Shown one piece after another: positions 33,950 through 41,602 of a stretch of 64,000 nt of DNA. How positions within the stretch are numbered: position 1 is the stretch's first letter; each line of letters starts with the position of its first letter. The position numbers were made by a program, and so were the translations under genes. Origin of the DNA: Halovulum marinum (GTDB lineage: Bacteria; Pseudomonadota; Alphaproteobacteria; Rhodobacterales; Rhodobacteraceae); assembly GCF_009697225.1 (NCBI RefSeq), contig NZ_WIND01000008.1, forward strand, positions 62,001 to 126,000. The letters are read 5' to 3'. The notes under the pieces were generated by a model. It saw nothing but the letters and a program-made list of their open reading frames with translations. It had not been told where the DNA came from and made no database searches.

Positions 33950-34700
33950 CCGGCGCCCCCCGCGACCGGCGCTCGGTTCGCGGCGCCGTCGTTGATCCAG
34001 TCCTCGATCACGGCAACCTCGTCCGGGCTCAGCCCGGCCGATCCCGGCGGCATGCAGGGCGTGCTGCCGCCGCAGTTCGCGCCGTCGACCGACAGGAGCA
34101 GCCGGCTTTCCTCGGCCCTGGAAGCGCCCGCAGCCGGCGCATCGATCGACACCCGCTTCTGCGGCGGCGCGAAGGTCGAGGTCACGTCGACCAGATCGTC
34201 GTAGCCCGAATGCCCTGCCGGCACGTTGGTCAGGTTCATGTTGACCGCATAGACGTCCGCCTGGTCACGGCACACCATGCACAGCTTCGGGATCGGCCGC
34301 ACCGCAACGCCGTCGAGGTTGGCGTTAAGCACCAGATCGCCGTCGTTCGGGCCTCCGGAACCGACGATGGCGGCGGCATCGTCCCCCGCCATCGGCGTTC
34401 CCGTCGCCCGCGTAGGTGAAGAACTTCATGATTTTCGGCCCCACCGCAGGAATGCCGCCACCGGCGCAGGCGTTCACGCCCGGCTGCGGGACCGGGCACT
34501 GGGCGACGTCGTCGACCGCGCTGTACTCCATCGCGACCGTGGCGAAGGCCGGATCGTCGTCGATGATCGACTGGTAATCGGCTTCGTCGTCGAACCGGTT
34601 GCCGTCGGCCACACCCGCCGCCGGGTAGTTGGTGACGTAGCAGACGACGTCGGCGGTCTCGCCCAGGGGCCTGCTCGATCCTTGAGGCGCTCGAGCGGGT
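33950..34700 (-). pseudogene. Decayed hypothetical exported protein gene
   Basis: Two minus-strand frames join at about 34390 by a one-base shift. The upstream part reads DVVCYVTNYPAAGVADGNRF and then PKIMKFFTYAGDG. The downstream part reads LCMVCRDQADVYAVNMNLTN and ends near DEVAVIEDWINDGA, a motif common at the C-terminus of cytochrome-c-like or planctomycete-type domains, though no CxxCH heme site is present. No start with a ribosome site is seen at its 5' end, and the frame runs on antisense into the deaminase gene, so its own stop is probably lost. This is all the 880-bp gap holds besides the promoter at 34731. Confidence 0.55.
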
Positions 34701-34730
34701 CGCCTGACCCGAAAGATCTGTCGATGCTTG

Positions 34731-34762
34731 TTGACTCCGTACCTTGGTACTGCTGCTAGAAT
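34731..34762 (+). promoter_or_regulatory. MerR-family-type promoter
   Basis: The -35 TTGACT (34731-34736) and -10 TAGAAT (34757-34762) are separated by 20 bp, the over-long spacing that MerR-family activators correct. The spacer holds the perfect palindrome GTACC-TT-GGTAC (34739-34750). The -35 and first half site closely resemble the mercury operator of the mer operons. It drives the methionine-rich protein gene at 34795. The cognate regulator is not adjacent. Confidence 0.75.
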
Positions 34763-34794
34763 ACCCTGGAATCAGTGATCCAAGGAGGTGCGCC

Positions 34795-35406
34795 ATGACC
34801 AGAGGACGTCGCGGAAACTGCATCGGTGCCGCCGCCATCGTGGCCATCGGCCTCGCGGCAGCACCTGTCGGGGCGCAGACCGGCACCATGGCCACGGGCT
34901 CGGAAACGGACTCGATGATGGACATGTCGGACGGCATGGACATGTCGGGCGGCATGGACATGTCGGCGATCCCGCGCATACCGCCGGTCTTCGGCTATGC
35001 CGCCGGCGAGGACATCCACTTCATCCACACGGAGGCATCCGATACTAAGATCGCTGATTTGCTGACCGACATGATGGGGTCGCCCGTTCCGGTCGTCCCC
35101 TCGTTGGCCGATATCCCGGCTGGCCTTCTGGCCCACGTCTATGTCTTCGAGAATGGCGTGCAGCCGGACGGGCCGCGCGGGCCGCTGGGATTCCAGCCGG
35201 ACGTATTCGACCGACCGGCGGGCGCGGAAGACTACACCCCGCTGCGCCAGATCATGCTGGCCAACTGGGAAGACGGTTCCAAGCCGCGCGTCTTGCGCTC
35301 GGCCGACGAGGTCGAGACCGCCGAAGCCGATGGCGAGCTTCGCATCACCGGCAGCGGAATCGTCGTGAACATGCCGTTCCTCACCTGGCCGGGCGGCCAG
35401 CGGTAA
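34795..35406 (+). CDS. Exported Met/Asp-rich protein (DUF7482-like)
   Basis: A 203-residue secreted protein with a signal peptide of about 27 residues (cleavage near VGA-QT). The next 25 residues repeat MDMS three times with further Met/Asp pairs, a copper- or silver-binding style of motif. The rest, from about residue 60, is a folded domain resembling the DUF7482 group (HFIHTEASDTKIADLLTDM, ending FLTWPGGQR). The ATG has an excellent AAGGAGGTG site. Preceded by a MerR-type promoter with a mer-like operator, it is probably induced by a soft metal ion and acts in the periplasm. Confidence 0.8.
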   Translation: MTRGRRGNCIGAAAIVAIGLAAAPVGAQTGTMATGSETDSMMDMSDGMDMSGGMDMSAIPRIPPVFGYAAGEDIHFIHTEASDTKIADLLTDMMGSPVPVVPSLADIPAGLLAHVYVFENGVQPDGPRGPLGFQPDVFDRPAGAEDYTPLRQIMLANWEDGSKPRVLRSADEVETAEADGELRITGSGIVVNMPFLTWPGGQR

Positions 35407-35512
35407 AGCCTGCGATATCGCGCCGGTTGCCGTTTGTCCGAAGCCGGCCGGCGCATACCCGCCGGACTGACTGGCGAACAAGTTGCGACCAACCTCAGCG
35501 AGGAGAATACCA

Positions 35513-35721
35513 ATGACAGCCCAGATGCAAGACTGCATTCGCGCCTGCCTCGACTGCACTGCCGCCTGCGAAACCTGCGTGGACTGCTGCATTGGTGGCG
35601 ATGGACGGCGATGGGCGACGGCGCGCGGATCGAAGACGGAGCCGACAGCTATGTGGTGCGGGACGGGCGTATCGCGGTGCAGACGATTCATTACACCGTC
35701 GTGAAGGACCAGGAAAGCTGA
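35513..35721 (+). pseudogene. Chimeric relic: copper-storage protein start fused to an NTF2-like end
   Basis: The first 27 codons (MTAQMQDCIRACLDCTAACE, then TCVDCC) match the N-terminus of Csp/DUF326 four-helix copper-storage proteins, with Cys spaced CxxxC and CxxC. Without a break in DNA, the sequence from about 35600 in another frame reads GARIEDGADSYVVRDGRIAVQTIHYTV, the C-terminal strand pair of a SnoaL/NTF2-like protein ending at 35721. The first frame runs to 35704 and could give a 63-residue product. A GAGGAG ribosome site is intact. I read this as a deletion that joined two genes. Confidence 0.65.
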
Positions 35722-35744
35722 CCCGCCGCTTGACAAATGACGAT

Positions 35745-36839
35745 ATGACAGTTGCTTCCTCGCTCACGGAGCGAAGCAGTCCCGACGACGCCCCGCCGCC
35801 AAGGGGCTCAAAGCGCCGTGTGCTCGCGCGATGGATGCCACCGGTTCTTGGCGGCATTGCCGCGCTGGCGCTCGTCTTCTGGCTCTACCGCGATCTCGAC
35901 TTCGGGCGTTTCGTGGAGGGCCTGCGGCGGGCGCATCCCGGCTGGATCGCGATGCTGGCGCTGACGATCCTTCTCGAGCAGTTCGTCAACGGGTGGAAAT
36001 GGCGGCAGATCCTGCACGACGTGAAGCCGGTGCGCACGCTGCGGCTGACCGGCGCGCTGCTCGCAGGCTACGGCGCCAATGTGCTGGTCCCGCTCGGGAT
36101 CAGCCCGCTGGTGCGCTCCTGGCTGATCGCCCGCATGGAAGACCTGAAGATGGGCACGGTGCTGACCACCACCGTCATCGCGCGGTTCATCGACGGAGTG
36201 GTGTTCGCGCTCTTCGCCGGGCTCGTGGCGATGGCGGGCCAGGTGCCGCAGATCGGGGGTAACCTGGAGCTTGGCCTCGCCGTTGCCGGGGCGCTGAACT
36301 TCGCGCTGTTTGGCGCGCTTCTGTGGGCGATGTTCCGGTTCCGCACGCTCTTCGCGCGTGAGGGCCCGCTGATCTGCCGGCTCTTCGACCGGGTGACGCG
36401 GTGGTTCCGGGCCAACGGCGCCGCCCTGCGCGGTTCGCTCTGCGAAGGCGTCGTCTGGCCGCGCAACCGGTGGCGTCGGCTGGGCGTGCTCGTCGGCGCG
36501 GTGGCGGCCAAGCTCGTCTCGTCCACGCACTATCTCTGGGCGGGCCTGGCGGTCGGCGTGGTGCTGGCGCCCTTCGACTATCTGTTCCTGATGGTCTTCG
36601 CCGGCTTCTCGCTGGTGCTGTCGCGCTTCGTGCGGGTGCCGGGCGGCTTCGTCATCGGCTCGGCGCTGGCCTTCGAGCTTCTCGGCGTGCCCGAGGAGCA
36701 GGCGCTCCTGATGATTCTGTTCAACTGGATGCTGTCGATCATCCTTGTCGTTGGCTTCGGGCTTGTCGTCCTCTGGCAGTCCGGCATCGACATCCGCCGC
36801 GCGCGGGCCGAGGCGGAGGCGGCGGATGTCCGCGTCTGA
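35745..36839 (+). CDS. Lysylphosphatidylglycerol synthase/flippase-like membrane protein
   Basis: A 364-residue polytopic protein of the UPF0104/AglD2 (LPG_synthase_TM) family with about eight hydrophobic segments. Family features include the EQFVNGWKWRQILH helix and GANVLVPLGISPLVRSWLIA. The large C-terminal synthase domain of MprF is absent, so it is probably a lipid flippase or transporter subunit and not a synthase. It is the first of three overlapping genes with the MFS transporter and the gamma-glutamylcyclotransferase. The ATG at 35745 follows a weak ribosome site. Confidence 0.8.
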   Translation: MTVASSLTERSSPDDAPPPRGSKRRVLARWMPPVLGGIAALALVFWLYRDLDFGRFVEGLRRAHPGWIAMLALTILLEQFVNGWKWRQILHDVKPVRTLRLTGALLAGYGANVLVPLGISPLVRSWLIARMEDLKMGTVLTTTVIARFIDGVVFALFAGLVAMAGQVPQIGGNLELGLAVAGALNFALFGALLWAMFRFRTLFAREGPLICRLFDRVTRWFRANGAALRGSLCEGVVWPRNRWRRLGVLVGAVAAKLVSSTHYLWAGLAVGVVLAPFDYLFLMVFAGFSLVLSRFVRVPGGFVIGSALAFELLGVPEEQALLMILFNWMLSIILVVGFGLVVLWQSGIDIRRARAEAEAADVRV

Positions 36840-38097
36840 CACGGTCGTCCTGCGCAGCGCGCGCGGCCGCTTCTGGCGGATTGCAGGCGCCGGTGCGGCG
36901 TTCCAGGCCGGCGCCGCGGCGATCGACTCGGCCACTGTGGTGGCGAGCCTCGTTTTCCAGCTCACCGGCAGCGCCTTCGCCGTTGGTTTCGCCAGCGCCG
37001 TCCTGCGGCTCGGCTGGCTGCTGCCTCAGCTCGTCATCGGCTTCCTTGCCGAACGGGCCGAGCGGCGCATGCCGTTATACGTCTTCGGTGCCTATGGCCG
37101 CGCCCTTATGGCAGGGCTGATCGCGCTTCTTCTGTGGTTCGGCGGCGGGCTGCCGCCGGCGCTTCTCGGGATGGCGTTCCTGAGCCTCTGGACGCTCTAT
37201 GCCTTCATCAGCGGCGTTGTCGCGGTGCCCTACAACGACATCGTCGGCCGCTCGATCCGGCCCGGGGCGCGCAGCCGGATGCTGGCGTGGCGCTTCTTCG
37301 GCGGCGGCCTGTTCGCGCTCGGCGTCGCGGGTTTCGTGAGCCTGACCCTGGGCATCCTTCCCAACCTGCAGGCCTATGCGCTGATCTTCGGCCTCGCCGC
37401 CCTTCTGATGGTCGTGTCGTCGTCGCTTTTCGTCTCGGCCGGAGAGCCGCCGATGCCGCCGCGCGAGGCCGAGCGGCAGGCGCCGCAGGACGTGCGGTCA
37501 TTCCTTGCGGGCGGCTGGCAGGTGCTGACGAGCGACGGCCGGTTCCGCCTGTTTCTCTATTCGCAATGGCTGGGCGGCGCGACGCTGATGGCGCTGCCCT
37601 TCTATGTCGTCGCCGCAGATGCGAGCGGCATCACACCGGCGGATGTGGGGCTGCTGCTCGGCGCCCAGACAGCCGGCGCGCTCGCCTCTAACCCGGTGTG
37701 GGGGAAACTTGGCGACAGCGCCGGCAAGCTCACGATGCTGCAGACGGTCGCAGTGGTGAGGATGCTGCCGCCCGTCTTCGTCCTTGCCCTGTTGGGTCTG
37801 GACGCAGGCCTCGCCGGGTACATGGCGCTTTTCGTGGTGATCGGCGCGATGATGAACGGCGTGACCATCGGCTATCTCGGCTATCTGATGGAGATCTCGC
37901 CGGACGACCGCCGCCCCGCCTATTCGGCCTATTTCAATGCGATGGCCTCCCCTGCCGCGCTGCTGCCGCTGCTCGGTGCGGGCCTCCTTTCGCTGATCTC
38001 GATCCACGCCATCTTCGTCGCGGCCATCCTCGCCGCGCTGCTGCAACTCCGACTGCTGCTGCGCATCTCGCGCCTCGCGCTTGGAGAGTTTCCATGA
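36826..38097 (+). CDS. MFS transporter
   Basis: A 423-residue major facilitator superfamily protein with about 12 helices. The loop motif after helix 2 (FLAERAERRMPLYVFGAYGR) is present, and the two halves are separated by a cytosolic linker near residues 200-220. The class of substrate cannot be read; the profile resembles the enterobactin-exporter-like/MFS_1 efflux group. It overlaps the upstream flippase-like gene by 14 bp and the next gene by ATGA, so the three proteins are made together. Confidence 0.85.
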   Translation: MSASDTVVLRSARGRFWRIAGAGAAFQAGAAAIDSATVVASLVFQLTGSAFAVGFASAVLRLGWLLPQLVIGFLAERAERRMPLYVFGAYGRALMAGLIALLLWFGGGLPPALLGMAFLSLWTLYAFISGVVAVPYNDIVGRSIRPGARSRMLAWRFFGGGLFALGVAGFVSLTLGILPNLQAYALIFGLAALLMVVSSSLFVSAGEPPMPPREAERQAPQDVRSFLAGGWQVLTSDGRFRLFLYSQWLGGATLMALPFYVVAADASGITPADVGLLLGAQTAGALASNPVWGKLGDSAGKLTMLQTVAVVRMLPPVFVLALLGLDAGLAGYMALFVVIGAMMNGVTIGYLGYLMEISPDDRRPAYSAYFNAMASPAALLPLLGAGLLSLISIHAIFVAAILAALLQLRLLLRISRLALGEFP

Positions 38098-38642
38098 TTG
38101 CGCTGCGCCGCTTCCCGAAACGCCTCTGGCTTCCGGTCATCCTACGCGTCTGGCCGCCGGCCCGGCTCTGGTACCGGAGCTGGGGGCTGCGGCTCGAAGG
38201 TCGCCCCGCCGACGAGGTCTGGTACTTCGCCTTCGGCGCCAACATGAACGACAGCGTCTTTCTCGGGCGGCGGAAGATGAAGCCTCTCGAATGGCGCGTG
38301 GGACGCGCGCCGGGCTACAGGCTGCGCTTCAATCTTCACGGCCGGCCAAAGGGCCTGTCCGCCCCCGCCAACATCGCGCCCGCCCCGGGAGAGGAGGTCC
38401 GGGGCGTCCTTTACCGCATGACCTGCAGGGACGTGGTCTGGCTGCACTCGACCGAGGGCGTGCCGGGCTGGCGCTACTATCCCGTCTGGCTCGACGTGGA
38501 GGACCGCGATGGCGACCGGCTCCGCGCCTACAGTCTCATCGCCGACGGGCTCCCCGAGGACGGCAATCCGTCGCTGCGCCATATCACCCTGATCCGCGAG
38601 GGAGCCATCCAGCGCGACCTGCCTGGCCTGTGGGATCGATAA
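38094..38642 (+). CDS. Gamma-glutamylcyclotransferase-family protein
   Basis: A 182-residue protein with the GGCT nucleotide-like loop WYFAFGANMN (about residues 43-52) and a downstream Glu region (STEGVPGWRYYPVWLDV) that fits the catalytic glutamate of the family. Enzymes of the family release 5-oxoproline from gamma-glutamyl compounds, for example in glutathione turnover. The N-terminal 40 residues are basic and amphipathic. It is encoded with the flippase-like and MFS genes, so a lipid- or glutathione-conjugate role is possible. The start overlaps the MFS stop. Confidence 0.82.
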   Translation: MIALRRFPKRLWLPVILRVWPPARLWYRSWGLRLEGRPADEVWYFAFGANMNDSVFLGRRKMKPLEWRVGRAPGYRLRFNLHGRPKGLSAPANIAPAPGEEVRGVLYRMTCRDVVWLHSTEGVPGWRYYPVWLDVEDRDGDRLRAYSLIADGLPEDGNPSLRHITLIREGAIQRDLPGLWDR

Positions 38643-39193
38643 ACCCAACGCCGTGCGGCACGCCGAGATCGTCCATCAGTCCGGGCGGGCGCGGACCTGA
38701 TCCCGCAGTACGGCGAAGTCGCTCAGCATCTCGGCGGTGGCGGACCCGTCCGGCAGCAGCCCGAGTTCCTCGGCCGACTGCGCCTGGATCTCGGGGGCTG
38801 ATCGAAGAGATGCGGTCCCGGGTGCGCGTCGTGGCAAGCGCATTGTCGGATTCGGTATCCCGCTGACCGAAATTCGCTCTCGGTACTCATGGAATTGACG
38901 GACGACGCCTCTGGTCGACTAAGAAACCAGAGCGGCAGAAAGGGCGGAAAGTGGTCACACTCGCTGCGGGATGCACCAACGGCGGATCTGCGGACCTTCC
39001 TGCCGTTCGCTGCCGACGCTGGATCCACGCTGCGCCTGCGATGTCGTCTGAACGACAGGTGGAAGCCGGCCCTTCGGCAACCGCGAACGTGCCAGTCGGC
39101 GTCAACAAGAGCAGACATTGATGATCCAATCCCCGACTCTACTCGGTCGTGATCGTTTTCGAGCGCATGTTGGTGATCCGGGCATTCTCGGTC
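38643..39193. other. 550-bp gap with gene fragments
   Basis: No complete gene is visible. On the minus strand a fragment ending at 38677 reads PEIQAQSAEELGLLPDGSA and then MLSDFAVLRDQVRARPD before a stop, which looks like a real protein C-terminus that has lost its upstream part. On the plus strand a short open piece (LIEEMRSRVRVVASALSDSV) ends at 38866. Both are probably debris from deleted genes. Confidence 0.4.
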
Positions 39194-39910
39194 TCAGAGC
39201 AGGAGCGCGATGATGATCGGAACGAGAATGCTCGTCAGGATGGCGTTGAGTGCCATGCCGATTCCGGCGAAGGCCCCGGCGATCTCGCTGACCTGGAAGG
39301 CGCGTGCCGTGCCGATGCCGTGCGCGGCAATTCCCACCGCGAAGCCCCGCGCGCGCCAGTCCCGGACCTTGAGGGCGTTCATCAGGGGCGTGACCGCGAC
39401 GGCTCCGATGATGCCGGTCAGGATCACCAGGACCGCGGTCAGGGATGGCAGCCCGCCCAGTGCTTCGGAGATGCCGATCGCCACCGGTGCGGTTGTCGAT
39501 TTCGGGCTCATCGAAACGATCACCTCGTCCGGCAATCCAAGCACTTGTGACAGCAGCACCGCCGACCCGGCTGCGGTGAGCGAGCCGGCCAGCAGTGCGG
39601 CCAGCATCGGCACCGCGAGTTTGCGGATCGCGGGTAGGTTGGAATAAAGCGGAACAGCCAGCGCGACAGTCGCGGGGCCGAGCAGGAAATGGATGAACTT
39701 GGCGCCGTCGAAATAGGTCGCATAGGGTGCGCCCACGAGTTGAATGACCAGCGCGATCATGCAGACGGCGATCAGCACCGGGTTGGCCAGCGGATGGCGC
39801 CGCAACCGGGCCGAAACCCAGTCCGCCGCGAGATAGGCCAGCAAGGTGCAGGTCAGCCACCACAGCGGCTCGGTGGAGAGATAGCTCCAGAGGTCGGTAC
39901 CGTCACCCAT
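39194..39910 (-). CDS. lrgB: LrgB-family membrane protein
   Basis: A 238-residue polytopic membrane protein of the LrgB/CidB/YohK family. The signature runs LPDEVIVSMSPKSTTAPVAIGISEALGG in the middle and AAHGIGTARAFQVSEIAGAFAG near the end. With LrgA it forms a two-component transporter. Family members include the plant plastid glycolate/glycerate carrier (PLGG1, an LrgAB fusion) and bacterial pyruvate or 3-hydroxypropionate carriers. It overlaps the lrgA stop by 8 bp. The pair lies downstream of, and in the same direction as, the RuBisCO-like gene of the apionate pathway. Confidence 0.92.
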   Translation of the reverse strand: MGDGTDLWSYLSTEPLWWLTCTLLAYLAADWVSARLRRHPLANPVLIAVCMIALVIQLVGAPYATYFDGAKFIHFLLGPATVALAVPLYSNLPAIRKLAVPMLAALLAGSLTAAGSAVLLSQVLGLPDEVIVSMSPKSTTAPVAIGISEALGGLPSLTAVLVILTGIIGAVAVTPLMNALKVRDWRARGFAVGIAAHGIGTARAFQVSEIAGAFAGIGMALNAILTSILVPIIIALLL

Positions 39911-40256
39911 GTGCGTCCCCGGTCAGGCGCAGAACCATGAGAAAGGTGCCGACGCTCACAAGAAGGGCGAGCAAGGTGCTGACGACAAGGACGGCTCCGA
40001 CCGCCAGCCAGTTCTCTGACAGCAGGTCGAGATTGGCGACGACGCCGACACCGGCCGGGACAAACAGCAGCGACAGGTGGGCGAGTATGGTCCGCGAGAC
40101 CGGCGCCACACAGGCAAACACGCCGGGGCGGATTGCGAACAGCAATGCCAGGAGCCCGAGCCCGAGCACCGGCCCCGGCACCGGCAAGGCAAGGGATCGG
40201 GCGATCACCTCTCCGCAGAGCTGACAGGACAACAACAGCGCGATGGCGCCGAGCAT
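39903..40256 (-). CDS. lrgA: LrgA/CidA-family membrane protein
   Basis: A 117-residue protein with four predicted membrane helices. The family motifs LPVPGPVLGLGLL and LLFVPAGVGV are visible. It is the small partner of LrgB. The start at 40256 lies 68 bp after the RuBisCO-like gene on the same strand, across a possible weak terminator. The historical murein-hydrolase-regulator label comes from Staphylococcus; small-acid transport fits this setting better. Confidence 0.9.
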   Translation of the reverse strand: MLGAIALLLSCQLCGEVIARSLALPVPGPVLGLGLLALLFAIRPGVFACVAPVSRTILAHLSLLFVPAGVGVVANLDLLSENWLAVGAVLVVSTLLALLVSVGTFLMVLRLTGDAHG

Positions 40257-40279
40257 GGGGAAGCCCTCCGCAAATGAAT

Positions 40280-40317
40280 GAGGCCGGTCGCGGGATTGGG
40301 ACCGTGCGACCAGCCTC
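40280..40317 (-). terminator. Imperfect hairpin between the RuBisCO-like gene and lrgA
   Basis: An 11-bp stem with one mismatch (40280-40291 with 40306-40317) begins just after the RuBisCO-like stop. There is no long U-tract, so read-through into lrgA is plausible. Confidence 0.35.
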
Positions 40318-40324
40318 CGCTCCC

Positions 40325-41602
40325 TCAATCTAAGGGGATTTCGCCGAGGATGGGTCGCTTGTAGGTCTCCATTGCAACGCGGAGCGCACGGTGCGTGTCT
40401 GCGTAGCGATCGACCGGAATACCGTCGCGCGCGGCATCCGCGGCTTGCCGCAGGGCCGTGACGCCGGCTCCGGGACCGTCGGGGTGACCCTGGATGCCGC
40501 CACCGGCACAATAGATGAAATCATCGTTGCCCAGCACCGCCTGCGCCGGGGCGATCTGCCAGATGGTCTGGGCCGAGGAATAGACCGGCATGGCCACATA
40601 CTCCGGCCCGCCGTCGGTGAACACCGGCGCCTGTACCGACCGCGCCGAGGAGGCGACGATCCGGTCTTCCTCGGTGAACTTGCTGGCGAGCCCGTTGACG
40701 TGCAGGTGGTCGGCCCCCGCCAGACGCCAGAGCTTCTGCCAGACCTGAAAGCTGATGCCGATATCGGGCGAGCGCGAGTAGAGCCCCCAGCCGGCGCGGT
40801 GGCCGTGGATCATGAAGGGCGAGCGTTCGCGCACCGCGCGCAGCCCGCTGAGGCCCACCGCGTTGACGCAGACCATCGGGCAGAAGGCGCCATGCTCGGC
40901 CAGAAGATCGAGGTTGCGCCACATCTGGTCGATCTCGTCGGTGATGTTGTAGGCATAGATGACGCGTCTGCCGGTCTTGTCCTCATGGTCGTTCAGCACG
41001 CGCTGCACCGCCGCCACGCGGGCGGCCAGCGGGTTGTGCGGGCCATTGGCCTGCAATTCGTCGTCCTTGATGAAGTCGATCCCGGCCTCGGCCATTTCCC
41101 TGACCAGCTCGGCTGTGGCCTCTGGCGTCAGGCCGACGCAGGGCTTGATGATCGTGCCGATCAGCGGGCCGTCGTGGCCGCCGATGGCCTGTTTCGTCCC
41201 CCTGGCGCCAAACTGGGGCCCGGGGTTGGTGGCGGCAAAGACCTTGGGCAGATCCAGGTCGGTCAGCCGCACCGCCGAGAGGTCGGCCAGCTCGAACAGG
41301 TTGCCCGCGACGGTGGCCAGCAGGGTTGGAAGCTGGGTGCCGAAATTCTCGATCGGCCAGCTGATCCTTGCGACGCCGCGTTCGTAGCTGTCGCCGGTCG
41401 TGCGGCAGGGCAGCGCGGGGCGGTCGGAAGTTCCGGTGACGGTCAGCTCCTCGATCCGGGCGCCGTGGCGGGCGCGAAGCGCGTCGGTTTCCAGCGGCAC
41501 GTTGCCGAAAGTGCCGGTGGATTGCTCTCCGGCGATGGCCTCGGCGCCGCGGGCGATGCCTGCGGGGGATTCGATCTCGTAGGTTGCCGTGACTCTTGTC
41601 AT
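40325..41602 (-). CDS. oiaX: RuBisCO-like protein of D-apionate catabolism
   Basis: A 425-residue form-IV RuBisCO large-chain homologue. It keeps a lysine at 153 (TIIKPCVGL) and the metal site Lys179-Asp180-Asp181-Glu182, so a carbamylated metal centre is likely. It is not expected to fix CO2. In D-apionate pathways such proteins act on 3-oxo-isoapionate 4-phosphate, either as a decarboxylase or as a transcarboxylase/hydrolase giving 3-phosphoglycerate and glycolate. I cannot tell the two apart by eye, and the symbol is provisional. It overlaps the kinase gene upstream (ATGA) and is divergent from apnO. The lrgAB genes follow on the same strand. Confidence 0.85.
   Translation of the reverse strand: MTRVTATYEIESPAGIARGAEAIAGEQSTGTFGNVPLETDALRARHGARIEELTVTGTSDRPALPCRTTGDSYERGVARISWPIENFGTQLPTLLATVAGNLFELADLSAVRLTDLDLPKVFAATNPGPQFGARGTKQAIGGHDGPLIGTIIKPCVGLTPEATAELVREMAEAGIDFIKDDELQANGPHNPLAARVAAVQRVLNDHEDKTGRRVIYAYNITDEIDQMWRNLDLLAEHGAFCPMVCVNAVGLSGLRAVRERSPFMIHGHRAGWGLYSRSPDIGISFQVWQKLWRLAGADHLHVNGLASKFTEEDRIVASSARSVQAPVFTDGGPEYVAMPVYSSAQTIWQIAPAQAVLGNDDFIYCAGGGIQGHPDGPGAGVTALRQAADAARDGIPVDRYADTHRALRVAMETYKRPILGEIPLD

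Noticed and set aside
40325-41602. True CO2-fixing RuBisCO
   Set aside because: The sequence is form-IV-like and sits with a DUF1537 kinase and ApnO; there is no small subunit or phosphoribulokinase nearby.
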